From Saccharospirillum sp. (GTDB lineage Bacteria; Pseudomonadota; Gammaproteobacteria; Pseudomonadales; Natronospirillaceae): a DNA stretch of 64,000 nt. Under the pieces are notes generated by a model. That model was not told where the DNA came from and ran no database searches. It saw nothing but the letters and a program-made list of their open reading frames with translations. The stretch spans positions 248,001-312,000 of the forward strand of contig JAGYIL010000002.1 in assembly GCA_018402545.1 (NCBI GenBank). Reading direction: 5' to 3'. Of this stretch, positions 48,097 through 57,042 are shown in pieces. The first letter of the stretch is position 1. The number at the start of each line of letters is the position of its first letter. Made by a program: the position numbers and the translations under genes.

Positions 48097-48906
48097 ATGG
48101 ACCGTTATGCGGTATTGGGCCATCCGATCAAGCACAGCCTGTCTCCGGTTATTCACACCGCCTTTGCCCGGCAAACCGGAGAAGTGCTGGAATACGAAGC
48201 CATTGAATTGCCAGTCACGAGTTTTGAAACCCGGGTCTGGCAAATGTTTCGCGATGGCTATCGCGGGTTTAACATTACCGCGCCGTTCAAGCAGGATGCC
48301 CATGATTTCGCCGACGATCTGACCGAACGCGCCAAGCGAGCCCGGGCCGTCAACACCCTGGTCAAACAAGCCGATGGTCGCATTTTGGGTGATACCACCG
48401 ATGGCGAGGGCCTGGTTTTCGATCTTGAAACCCTGCTGAAGTGGCGCATTGCCGATCGCAATGTCCTTATTCTGGGCGCCGGTGGTGCCGTGCGGGGTGT
48501 ACTGGAAACGCTGTTGTCGCGCAACCCGGCCAACCTGGTGCTGGCCAACCGTACCCTGGCCAAGGCTGAAGAACTGACGGACGATTTTCCGGAAATATCC
48601 CCCAGTGCCTTCGATGAACTCAGCGGCCGCTTCGATCTGGTGATCAACGGCACTTCGGCAGGCTTGTCCGGCAATCTGCCGCCCCTGCCGGAAGGCCTCT
48701 TTACGCCCGATACTCACTGTTACGACATGATTTACAGCAAGGATGAGACGGCCTTTAACCGCTGGGCACGCGAGCAGGGTGCGGGCCAGTGCTCCGATGG
48801 CCTCGGTATGCTGGTCGGCCAGGCCGCCGTCAGTTTTGAATTGTGGCGCGGGGTCCGCCCGGACACGGTGCCCGTATTGGAGCAGCTGCGGGCAGAACTG
48901 GCCTGA
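48097..48906 (+). CDS. aroE: Shikimate dehydrogenase
   Basis: NADP-dependent step of the shikimate pathway: 3-dehydroshikimate to shikimate. 269 residues: substrate site GHPIKHSLSPVIH, catalytic Lys and Asp region NITAPFKQDAH and DTTDGEGL, NADP loop GAGGAVRGV and NRTLAKAEEL. Full length. AAGGA precedes the ATG. Its stop overlaps the start of the next gene by one base. Confidence 0.96.
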   Translation: MDRYAVLGHPIKHSLSPVIHTAFARQTGEVLEYEAIELPVTSFETRVWQMFRDGYRGFNITAPFKQDAHDFADDLTERAKRARAVNTLVKQADGRILGDTTDGEGLVFDLETLLKWRIADRNVLILGAGGAVRGVLETLLSRNPANLVLANRTLAKAEELTDDFPEISPSAFDELSGRFDLVINGTSAGLSGNLPPLPEGLFTPDTHCYDMIYSKDETAFNRWAREQGAGQCSDGLGMLVGQAAVSFELWRGVRPDTVPVLEQLRAELA

Positions 48907-49907
48907 TGTGGCGGCAGCCCGGCCTGGCGCTGCTGGGCGTGCTGCTGGCAACCGGGGCCATGGCACGTGATGGCGCGCTGAGTCTGGGTCTGACGGCGCC
49001 GCCCACAGCCCTGCTGGAGCCCGGTATGTCGCTGGGCTGGCAGGAGACACTGGGGCGACGCCTGGTGTTGGGCGTGGGCGTCGGGGTGTCGGAACCCCGG
49101 CCCGCCGATCGCGATCTGAGTCTGACTGGACGGCTTTCCCTGCCAACCGACGCCGGCTTTAACCAGCGCTGGTATCCCTGGATTGGCGTTGACCAGCCGT
49201 TGCCGGCCAGTCGCGACAAAATAGACGCCGCACAATGGCAGGCTGGCCTTGGCCTGGAACGTTTTTTCCTGCCTGAAATCGCCGGTTTTGCAGAATTGCG
49301 CTGGCAACCCGAACTGGAAGAAACCCTCCACGCTCAATTGGGGTTACGCTTCTGGCCCGGTCGTTTGAACCGGCTCGATGCGCGCCTGCGCGACAGCGAA
49401 CCGGTGCAGCCAAAGCGCGAGGCACAGGGTTTCGCTGGCCCCATCGTGCTGAACACCACTTCAACGACCGAATCTGCAACCACTGACCCGGTTGCAGCCA
49501 GGCCCGTTCAAACACCCGCTGCCGGGTCAGCCGACGACGAGTTACCGTCGCTGACCATGCAGGCAGCCCCGGAAGGAGACCCGATAGCGGTCTCTCAAGT
49601 TGGGGTGGCCGAGGTTAGTGAGCCCTTACCAGCGCCGCAACGCGACACCGAGACTGGACTGCCCAGTGTGGACTCTCTGGCGTCAGGTACCTACGTACAC
49701 CTCGGCCTGTTCCGGGAAGAGGCTTCGGTGCAGCGGCTTCGCAACCAGCTAGAGCCCGATGACCGGGCACAAAGCCAGGTCGCTTATGACGCGGAAGCCG
49801 GTGGTTACCGGGTAGTGCTCGGACCCTTCCCTGAAACCCGCGCCACAGAGCAGCGGGCCCGACTGGCTGGCCAGGGCATCGACTCCTTCATCTACCGGCG
49901 CGACTGA
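48906..49907 (+). CDS. Exported SPOR-domain protein
   Basis: 333 residues. Signal peptide about 1-18 (ending TGAMA). Residues about 20-165 alternate hydrophobic and polar residues with many Gly, Leu and Arg and could form a small barrel or beta sandwich. A Thr/Ala/Pro-rich linker follows (about 170-255). The C-terminal 75 residues fit a SPOR domain (GTYVHLGLFREEASVQRLRN, GYRVVLGPFPE), which binds denuded septal peptidoglycan. Coupled to aroE. The pairing of a barrel-like part with SPOR is inference. Confidence 0.72.
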   Translation: MWRQPGLALLGVLLATGAMARDGALSLGLTAPPTALLEPGMSLGWQETLGRRLVLGVGVGVSEPRPADRDLSLTGRLSLPTDAGFNQRWYPWIGVDQPLPASRDKIDAAQWQAGLGLERFFLPEIAGFAELRWQPELEETLHAQLGLRFWPGRLNRLDARLRDSEPVQPKREAQGFAGPIVLNTTSTTESATTDPVAARPVQTPAAGSADDELPSLTMQAAPEGDPIAVSQVGVAEVSEPLPAPQRDTETGLPSVDSLASGTYVHLGLFREEASVQRLRNQLEPDDRAQSQVAYDAEAGGYRVVLGPFPETRATEQRARLAGQGIDSFIYRRD

Positions 49908-49996
49908 CGAACTGCTGGCCAATCATGTCAGTATGAACCAATGACGGCGGGTAGCCGTACCTCTGGCTAATTCCTGTCTAAAGAGTGTCGAAACCT

Positions 49997-51232
49997 ATGA
50001 GCAGCCGCTGGGTACGATGGAGCTTGCCGCTGGTCGTTCTGGGCGCCGGTGTGGCCGGGGCGTTGTGGATGAATGACGCGCCGGAACCCTCAACCGACAA
50101 TACCGCCGAGGCCGAGCCACAACCGCTGGCCGATGCACCAACCGTGGCCACGGTCGGGCCAGACGCTGGGCGTTGGTCGCCGCAGCTGATGTTGTATCCC
50201 CGGTATCAGAGTCGCCAGTCGGTAAGGCTGACCAGCCCAGTTGCGACAGACGTTGAGTCTGTTGAGGTCGCTGTAGGTCAATCGGTCGAGGCCGGGGCGG
50301 CGTTGTTGCAGCTGGATGACCGTGCCCTGCAGCGCCAGGTCACCCAGCTGGAAGCCCGGCGGGCGGAGCTGGCCTCGCGCAGTCGGCTGGAGCAAAGTAA
50401 GTATCAGAGTGATCAGTCGGCGCTGGCAATCGAACAAAATCTGGTGTCCATTGCCCAGCGCAGTGTCGAGCGATTGCAGAACCTGGCGCGCCAGAATCTG
50501 AGTTCGGCGGCCGATCTGGAAGCCGCTGAGCGGACATTGCAAAATCAGCGACTGGCGCTGCAGCAGAGAGAGCTGGCGATCGCCCGCTATGACGACATTG
50601 AACAACAACTGGCCGCCCAGCGGGACGAACTTGACAGTCAACTGGAGCAGGCCCGCGACAACCTGGCTGAAGCCACAATAACCGCACCCTTCGCAGGCCG
50701 CATTGCCAGCCTGGAGGTTCAGCCCGGGGGCGAGGTGAGCACCGGCAGCACCCTGTTGACCCTGGTCAACGACCGGGATACCGAATGGGTTGCCTGGGTG
50801 GCTGCCTCCGCCATGCCGCAGATTGATGGCTTATCCTCACTGACGGCGATGGTCGAAACTGACTCGGGAGCCATCCCGGTTGACTTGAGGCAGCGAGATC
50901 CGGTCGCCGACCGGGGAAGCCTGCGCCTGTATTTTCAGACTGAAAATGAACAGCCCAAGGCAACCCTGAACCGAACCTACCCCTTGCGGTTAGACTTGCC
51001 TGAAATTCAGGCGCACCGGGTACCAGACGCCAGTGTCTATGCTAACGAGTCGGTCTATCGCGTGGCTGACAATCGGCTGGAGCGAGTGCCGGTTCGGTTG
51101 CTCGGTGAGCAGTTCGACGACGGGCAGGTCTGGCGTTTGATAGAGGCAGATCTAAATACCGGTGACCGGTTGTTGGCGACCCGATTGCAACAGGCGGCCG
51201 ACGGCCTGGCGGTCAAGGTGGCCGACCAATGA
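49997..51232 (+). CDS. RND efflux periplasmic adaptor subunit
   Basis: Membrane fusion protein, 411 residues, that links the RND pump to an outer-membrane channel. N-terminal anchor (about 6-24), lipoyl-like halves VEVAVGQSVEAGAALLQLDD and ATITAPFAGRIASLEVQPGG around a long coiled-coil hairpin (about 115-215), then beta-barrel and membrane-proximal domains. I start at ATG 49997; GTG 49985 is in frame. It overlaps the pump gene by four bases. No outer-membrane channel gene is next to it. Confidence 0.9.
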   Translation: MSSRWVRWSLPLVVLGAGVAGALWMNDAPEPSTDNTAEAEPQPLADAPTVATVGPDAGRWSPQLMLYPRYQSRQSVRLTSPVATDVESVEVAVGQSVEAGAALLQLDDRALQRQVTQLEARRAELASRSRLEQSKYQSDQSALAIEQNLVSIAQRSVERLQNLARQNLSSAADLEAAERTLQNQRLALQQRELAIARYDDIEQQLAAQRDELDSQLEQARDNLAEATITAPFAGRIASLEVQPGGEVSTGSTLLTLVNDRDTEWVAWVAASAMPQIDGLSSLTAMVETDSGAIPVDLRQRDPVADRGSLRLYFQTENEQPKATLNRTYPLRLDLPEIQAHRVPDASVYANESVYRVADNRLERVPVRLLGEQFDDGQVWRLIEADLNTGDRLLATRLQQAADGLAVKVADQ

Positions 51233-54200
51233 GCGGTTTGCTGAGAGCCTTTGCTCACCACAGAGTCGCCCCCAATGCGCTGATGTTCGTGGTCATTTTT
51301 TTGGGGCTAATCGCACTCGATCGGCTCAATACCCAGTTTTTACCCGATTTTGAGCTAAAAATTGCGACAGTGAACACGGAGTGGGCCGGGGCCAGTGCCG
51401 AGGACGTTCAGGACGGAGTGACCATCCCGCTCGAGCAGGCCATTCTGCAATTGACCGACGTCGACCGGCTGACCACCACAACCATTGAAGGCGGGTCGTT
51501 CATGACCATTACCTTCAAGGAAGCGGTCAGTGACATTGAGCAGGCGGTGGCCGAGGTTGAAAAGGCGCTCGACACCGTTTCGCTGCCCGACGGCGCTGAC
51601 GAACCCGAAGTCACCCGTCAGGTGTTCTATGAACCGGTCGCGGAAGTATTGTTACACGGCGATGTGACCCTGAACGAGCTGCAATACTGGGCCGAGACCG
51701 CTGAGACAAGCCTGCAGGCGGCGGGCATCGCCAAGGTGGATCTTAATGGACTGCCGGACCGGGAACTGAACCTGCGCATGACGGTGGCCGAGTACCTGTC
51801 GGGTGAGGCCTCGCTGTCAGAGCTCGGGCAGCAGCTGGCCGCGCGGAACTTGAATGTGCCCGCCGGCATTACCGGCGAGGGCCAATTGCAGTCGCAGTTG
51901 CGGGTACCGGCCGAAGCCAGCGACCCGGCGACCCTGGGTCGCCAGACTCTGACGCAAGGCGATGCCATTCTGAGTCTCGACCAGCGCATGACCCTGAGCG
52001 AAGACCGAGACCCGGATCAGACCCGGGTGACCTATCAGGGGCAACCGGCCGTGAAACTCGCGCTCAGTCGCACCCGGGGTGAAGACACCCTGCGCATGGC
52101 CGAGATTCTGAATGAGTGGGTGGCCGAGTTTGAACCAACGTTGCCGGCGGGCATGGAGCTTCACGTCTACAACGAAACCTACGAGTTTGTGCAGGCCCGC
52201 ATTGGCATCATTGTCGACAATGGCGTCGGCGGGTTGTTGATCGTATTGGCCGTGCTGTTCCTGTTTTTAAGGCCGAAGCTCGCCTGGTGGGTCGCCGCTG
52301 GCATTCCGATCTCCTTTCTCGGGACCTTTATTTTTCTGGAGTTGAGCGGCAACTCCATTAATCTGATCAGTTTGTTCGGGTTTCTGGTCGCATTGGGGGT
52401 GATCGTCGACGATGCCATCGTGGTCGGCGAAAACGCCTACAGCCGAATGGAACAGGGGGAAGAGCCCCGCCAGGCCTCGTTACGGGCCGCGCAACAGATG
52501 TTGCCGGCGGTGGTTGCCTCCTCGGTGACCACCATCGCCGCCTTCCTGCCCCTGCTGCTGGTCGGCGGCCAGGCCGGGGTCTTCACCAAGAGCGTACCGC
52601 TGGTGGTGATCATGGCGATTGCCGCCTCGCTGGTGGAGTGTTTTTTAATTCTGCCCGGCCACCTGGCCCACAGCGTGGGCAAGGGCAAACTGAAACCTCC
52701 GGGCCGCCTGCGTGCTGGCTTTGAGAATGGGTTTGAGCGGTTTCGCCAGGGGCCTTTCCGGCGTGCGGTTACTATGGCTGTCGCCTATCGGGGCACCACC
52801 TTTGCGTTGTCCGTTGTGGCGCTGGTGCTGGCGGTATCGCTGGTGACCAGTGGTCGCGTTCAGTTCGTGTTTTTCCCGGCCATTCAGCAGCCGGCGCTAC
52901 AAATGAACGTCGACTTCGCTGAAGGGACGGATCCGGCCGTGACCCGGGCCTTCCTGACGGACATGGAATCCGCCCTGCTTGATATCGAGGAGTCCTATGG
53001 CGTAAATCTGGTTGAAACCATCGTTATGGAAACACACCGGGAATCCCGCGAAGACGGTGCGCTGTTCGTGCAACTGGACGACAGCACCGAGCGCCCGGTG
53101 TCCAACAGCGAGATCACCCGTCAGTGGCGGCAGCGGGTGGAAGAGCCGGCCGGGCTGGTGTCGGTCAGCTTCATTGAAAGCCAGCAGGGCCCTTCAACCG
53201 ACGGCATTCAGGTTCGCCTGGTGGGCGAAGATCTTGCACGACTGCAGCAGGCGGCCAACTGGACCCGGCAACGGCTGGGGCAAATACCGGGGCTGATCGA
53301 CATTGAAGACAACCTGCCGCTGGGCGCCGAACAACTGAACCTGAACCTCACGGCTGAGGCTCTGGCACAGGGTCTGACACCACAGCAGCTGGCGAGCACC
53401 CTGCGCCACTGGACCAATGGCTACCCGGTGCAAACCCTGCAGATCGAAGGCGATGAGCGCCCGGTGCAGCTGCGTTTGCTTGAATCCGAAGTCGACGCCT
53501 GGCCCCGGCTGGCCCAGCTACCCGTGCCCCTGCCAGACGGTACCCAGCGGCCTTTGTCGGCCCTGGCAGTACCCGAGTCAGAACGGGCCATTCAGCAATT
53601 GAACCGGGTGGATGGCGAACTGTCGGTGCAGGTCTCGGCCAAGCGAGACAGTTCGGACGTGAACCTGACCGAGGTGAACCGGCTGATCGACACCGAGGTG
53701 CGGGCAGAGCTGGCGGAGCAGTTCGGCGATGTCAGCCTGCGCGTTGAAGGCGACCAGGAATCGCAGAACGACTTCTTCCGCGATGTTCAGATTGGTGCCG
53801 TACTCGGGCTAATGCTGATCTTCATCGCCCTGGCTTGGGTATTTGAAAGCTGGAGCTGGCCGCTGGCCGTCATGTCGACCATCCCTTTCGGGCTGACTGG
53901 CGCCATCGCCGGGCACTGGATCATGGGGCTGGAGCTGAGTGTACTCAGCATTTACGGCCTGTTCGGGCTGTCGGGCATTGTGATCAACAACGCCATCGTG
54001 CTGGTGACGGTCTACCGCCAGTTGCGTGACGACGGCATGCGCATGGAGCAGGCCATCATTGAAGCCAGTGTGCGGCGACTGCGTGCAGTCATCATCACCA
54101 CGCTAACCACGGTCGGGGGCCTGGGCTTTTTGTTGTTCGAAACGTCCTTTGACGCCCAGTTCCTGATCCCGATGGCGGCCGGCATCGCCTTTGGCCTGAT

Positions 54201-54318
54201 GTTCGCAACCCTGCTGATCCTGGTTTACGTCCCCGCCATGCTGATGGCCGTTGAACACGGGCGGGCGCGTATGGGTCGCTGGAAAGACTGGCTGCTGGGG
54301 CGGGAGGTGACGCTGTGA
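51229..54318 (+). CDS. RND efflux pump permease (AcrB/HAE-1 superfamily)
   Basis: Proton-driven inner-membrane pump, 1029 residues, twelve helices and two large periplasmic loops. Proton-relay Asp pair in VALGVIVDDAIVVGENAYSR (fourth helix), second-half motif FGLSGIVINNAIVLVTVYRQ. The N-terminal FLPDFELKIATVNTEWAGAS is typical of the less-studied branch that exports varied organic compounds. Likely works with the adaptor upstream and a TolC encoded elsewhere. Substrate unknown. Confidence 0.93.
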   Translation: MSGLLRAFAHHRVAPNALMFVVIFLGLIALDRLNTQFLPDFELKIATVNTEWAGASAEDVQDGVTIPLEQAILQLTDVDRLTTTTIEGGSFMTITFKEAVSDIEQAVAEVEKALDTVSLPDGADEPEVTRQVFYEPVAEVLLHGDVTLNELQYWAETAETSLQAAGIAKVDLNGLPDRELNLRMTVAEYLSGEASLSELGQQLAARNLNVPAGITGEGQLQSQLRVPAEASDPATLGRQTLTQGDAILSLDQRMTLSEDRDPDQTRVTYQGQPAVKLALSRTRGEDTLRMAEILNEWVAEFEPTLPAGMELHVYNETYEFVQARIGIIVDNGVGGLLIVLAVLFLFLRPKLAWWVAAGIPISFLGTFIFLELSGNSINLISLFGFLVALGVIVDDAIVVGENAYSRMEQGEEPRQASLRAAQQMLPAVVASSVTTIAAFLPLLLVGGQAGVFTKSVPLVVIMAIAASLVECFLILPGHLAHSVGKGKLKPPGRLRAGFENGFERFRQGPFRRAVTMAVAYRGTTFALSVVALVLAVSLVTSGRVQFVFFPAIQQPALQMNVDFAEGTDPAVTRAFLTDMESALLDIEESYGVNLVETIVMETHRESREDGALFVQLDDSTERPVSNSEITRQWRQRVEEPAGLVSVSFIESQQGPSTDGIQVRLVGEDLARLQQAANWTRQRLGQIPGLIDIEDNLPLGAEQLNLNLTAEALAQGLTPQQLASTLRHWTNGYPVQTLQIEGDERPVQLRLLESEVDAWPRLAQLPVPLPDGTQRPLSALAVPESERAIQQLNRVDGELSVQVSAKRDSSDVNLTEVNRLIDTEVRAELAEQFGDVSLRVEGDQESQNDFFRDVQIGAVLGLMLIFIALAWVFESWSWPLAVMSTIPFGLTGAIAGHWIMGLELSVLSIYGLFGLSGIVINNAIVLVTVYRQLRDDGMRMEQAIIEASVRRLRAVIITTLTTVGGLGFLLFETSFDAQFLIPMAAGIAFGLMFATLLILVYVPAMLMAVEHGRARMGRWKDWLLGREVTL

Positions 54319-54370
54319 TGCGACGGGCCTGTGGTAAAATCCGGCTTTTGCCAACGACGGACGATGCCCG

Positions 54371-54721
54371 ATGACACTGAACGATTTTGCAGACCAGCTT
54401 TACACCCGGCCAGAGACGATCGATTTTGATCAGGCCATTGCGGTGATCGACCGGGAATTTGAGTTCACGCCAGTGGCGTTTACGGTGGGTGAGCAGCACA
54501 ACGCCGCCGGTACCAACCAGGGCTCATGCCGGTTGCTGGCCTTTGCTCTTGCGATGAATTTGCCGGAAGCAACCACGCTGGCGCTGTTTGGCGATTATTA
54601 TCGCAAGGATGTGCTGGGCAATCCCGAAGGGCAGGATCACGCCAACATTCGTCAGTTTATGCAGCATGGCTGGAAAGGTGTTCGTTTTGCTGCGCCGGCT
54701 TTAAAGCGAAAAGTAGTGTAG
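54371..54721 (+). CDS. HopJ family protein
   Basis: 116 residues matching the HopJ family first named from a Pseudomonas syringae effector candidate: DFDQAIAVIDREFEFTPVAF, GTNQGSCRLLAFA and HANIRQFMQHGWKGV. No secretion system genes are nearby and the family is widespread in free-living marine bacteria, so a housekeeping role is more likely than effector function. Soluble; function unknown. Confidence 0.88.
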   Translation: MTLNDFADQLYTRPETIDFDQAIAVIDREFEFTPVAFTVGEQHNAAGTNQGSCRLLAFALAMNLPEATTLALFGDYYRKDVLGNPEGQDHANIRQFMQHGWKGVRFAAPALKRKVV

Positions 54722-54748
54722 CTCATCGGGCGATTGGCACGTCAAAAC

Positions 54749-54851
54749 CCTCCGTTCGCCCTGAGCCTGTCGAAGGGCCTTGGGGAACGTAACCAGCCAC
54801 AGGTTGACGGCTATCCCCAAGGGGGTTCGACAAGCTCACCCCGAACGGAGG
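54749..54851. repeat. REP-like palindrome (CTGAGCxTGTCGAA type)
   Basis: Left arm opens CCTCCGTTCGCCCTGAGCCT and the right arm, read inward, CCTCCGTTCGGGGTGAGCTT; both continue TGTCGAA and end CCTTGGGG. The stem is about 37 bp with a few mismatches and a loop of about 29 bases. It belongs to a palindrome type scattered through many Proteobacteria and shares no core with elements A-H. Confidence 0.8.
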
Positions 54852-54905
54852 TAATTCACTGGCACATCAAGCCATGCCGTGTACCCTGAGCCTTGTTGCA
54901 GAGTC

Positions 54906-56945
54906 TCAGGCAGCAATACCGGAGTGCCGCAGCAAAGCATCGACCTGAGGTTCCCGCCCGCGGAACTGCTTGAACAGCTCTCCGGCCGGTACGCTGCCGC
55001 CGTTGGCCAGAATCACATCGCGGAACGCCTTGCCGGTCTCGGCATTGAAAATGCCCTCTTCTTCAAAGCGGCTGTAGGCATCGGCGCTGAGCACTTCGGC
55101 CCACTTGTAGCTGTAGTAGCCGGCCGAATAGCCACCGGCGAAGATGTGACCAAAGCTGTGCTGGAAGCGGTTTTCCGGCACGGTTTTAATGACCGACACC
55201 TCATCCCGAACCTGATCCAGCACCGCCTGCACGTCATTCACCATGAAAGCTTCAGTTTTACTGTGCAGCTTCATGTCGAACAGGGAGAACTGCAGCTGGC
55301 GCGCCGTGCCCATGGCCGACTGAAAGTTTTTGGCGGCCAGCATCTTTTCCAGCAGATCGGCTGGCAGGGGTTCGCCGGTATCGACATGGCCGGAAATAAA
55401 GGCCAGTGCTTCGGGCTCCCAGCACCAGTTTTCCATGAACTGACTGGGCAGCTCGACGGCATCCCAGGCGACCCCGCTAATGCCACTCACATCGCCGACA
55501 TCTACCCGGGTCAGCATGTGGTGCAGGCTGTGGCCAAATTCGTGGAACAGGGTGGTCACCTCATCGTGCGTCAGCAGCGAGGGTTTACCCTCGACCGGGG
55601 GCGTGAAGTTGCACGTCAGATAGGCAACCGGCTTTTGCAGCTTGCCGCCGATGCGCACCCGCTTGCGGCACTCGTCCATCCAGGCGCCGCCGCGTTTGCC
55701 TTCGCGGGCATAGAGGTCCATGTAGAAGCGGGCTACAACGTCGCCGTTCTCAAGCACGTTGTAGAGCTGCACATCCGGGTGGTACGTCTCAAAGTCGGAG
55801 ACTTGCTCGAACGAGATGTCGAACAGACGGTGTGCGGTTTCGAACAGGCCTTCAATCACCCGCGGTGCCGGGAAATACGGTTTCAGCTCTTCCTGAGAGA
55901 CGGCATAGCGTTGCTCCTTCAGCTTTTCGCTGGCGTAGCTGATGTCCCAGGGTTCCAGTTCGTCGGTCATGCCCAGTTCATCCCGGGCGAAAGCGACCAG
56001 CTCTTCATACTCGCGTTTGGCCTGGGGCACGGCTTTGGCGGCCAACTGGTTCAGAAAATCGAGCACGGCTGCGGGAGAGTCGGCCATCTTGGTCGCCAGT
56101 GATACCTCGGCATGGCTGGCAAAGCCCAGCAATTCGGCGGCGGCCTGGCGTTTGGTCAGAATGTCGGTCATTTCCGGGCCGTTGTCGTAAACGCCGCCGT
56201 TTGGGCCGACATCGGAAGCGCGGGTAACCTGGGCCATATAGGTCTCGCGGCGCAGGTCACGGTCGTCGGCGTAGGTCAGTACCGGAATCACCGAGGGCAT
56301 TTCCAGGGTGACCAGCCAGCCATCCTTGTCTTTCTGGCGGGCATACTGCGCCAGGGTGGCCCGGGCTGAAGCGGGCAAGCCGGATAAACGGGCTTCATCG
56401 GTAATGTGCAACGACCAGGCCTGGGTGGCATCGAGCACGTGTTCGCTGAAGCGCTGTTGCAGCTGGGCCAGCTCCGATTGCAGAGTGGCGAAGGCTTTTT
56501 TGTCGTTCTCATTCAGGTCGATGCCGGACAGCCGGAAATCGCGCAGTGCCTGTTCAATCGCGGCCTTCTGGGCGGTGGACAGCGTATTGAAGTCATCGCG
56601 CCCTGCGATCTGCTGATAGGCCTTGAACAGCCCATCGTGCTGGCCTAGCCAGCTCTGGTAGTCGGTGTACAGTGCCAGCGCCTGGCTGTAGGCGTCGCGC
56701 AATTCGGGCGAATCCTTAACGCCACTTAGGTGACCGAACACCGCCCAGGCATTGTTGAGCCGCTCGTCCAGTTCGCTGATCGGTTCGATCAGGGCATCCC
56801 AGGTTGGTTCAGTAACCGTTTCGACCAATTCATTAATGCGTGCCTTGCTGCTGTCGATGATCTCGGTCATGGCCGGGACGATCTGGTCTGCGTTGAATTG
56901 CTCAAAAGGCGGCAGTTCATGCGGTTCAAGCAATGGGTTGGTCAT
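54906..56945 (-). CDS. prlC: Oligopeptidase A
   Basis: M3-family zinc metallopeptidase, cytoplasmic, that degrades oligopeptides and cleaved signal peptides. 679 residues, the normal length. Zinc motif HEFGH at 468-472, with the third ligand Glu some 25 residues on, in SQFMENWCWEPEA. N-terminal MTNPLLEPHELPPFEQF is typical. Single gene, divergent from the GH79-like gene. Confidence 0.96.
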   Translation of the reverse strand: MTNPLLEPHELPPFEQFNADQIVPAMTEIIDSSKARINELVETVTEPTWDALIEPISELDERLNNAWAVFGHLSGVKDSPELRDAYSQALALYTDYQSWLGQHDGLFKAYQQIAGRDDFNTLSTAQKAAIEQALRDFRLSGIDLNENDKKAFATLQSELAQLQQRFSEHVLDATQAWSLHITDEARLSGLPASARATLAQYARQKDKDGWLVTLEMPSVIPVLTYADDRDLRRETYMAQVTRASDVGPNGGVYDNGPEMTDILTKRQAAAELLGFASHAEVSLATKMADSPAAVLDFLNQLAAKAVPQAKREYEELVAFARDELGMTDELEPWDISYASEKLKEQRYAVSQEELKPYFPAPRVIEGLFETAHRLFDISFEQVSDFETYHPDVQLYNVLENGDVVARFYMDLYAREGKRGGAWMDECRKRVRIGGKLQKPVAYLTCNFTPPVEGKPSLLTHDEVTTLFHEFGHSLHHMLTRVDVGDVSGISGVAWDAVELPSQFMENWCWEPEALAFISGHVDTGEPLPADLLEKMLAAKNFQSAMGTARQLQFSLFDMKLHSKTEAFMVNDVQAVLDQVRDEVSVIKTVPENRFQHSFGHIFAGGYSAGYYSYKWAEVLSADAYSRFEEEGIFNAETGKAFRDVILANGGSVPAGELFKQFRGREPQVDALLRHSGIAA

Positions 56946-57042
56946 GGTGGTGTCCTTTTGTTGAGTCTTGAAGGGTCAGTACGGTGCCAGGCGGTCATGG
57001 CGGTGTCGTCAAACGGTCACAGAAATGTCGTATAACCGGCGC

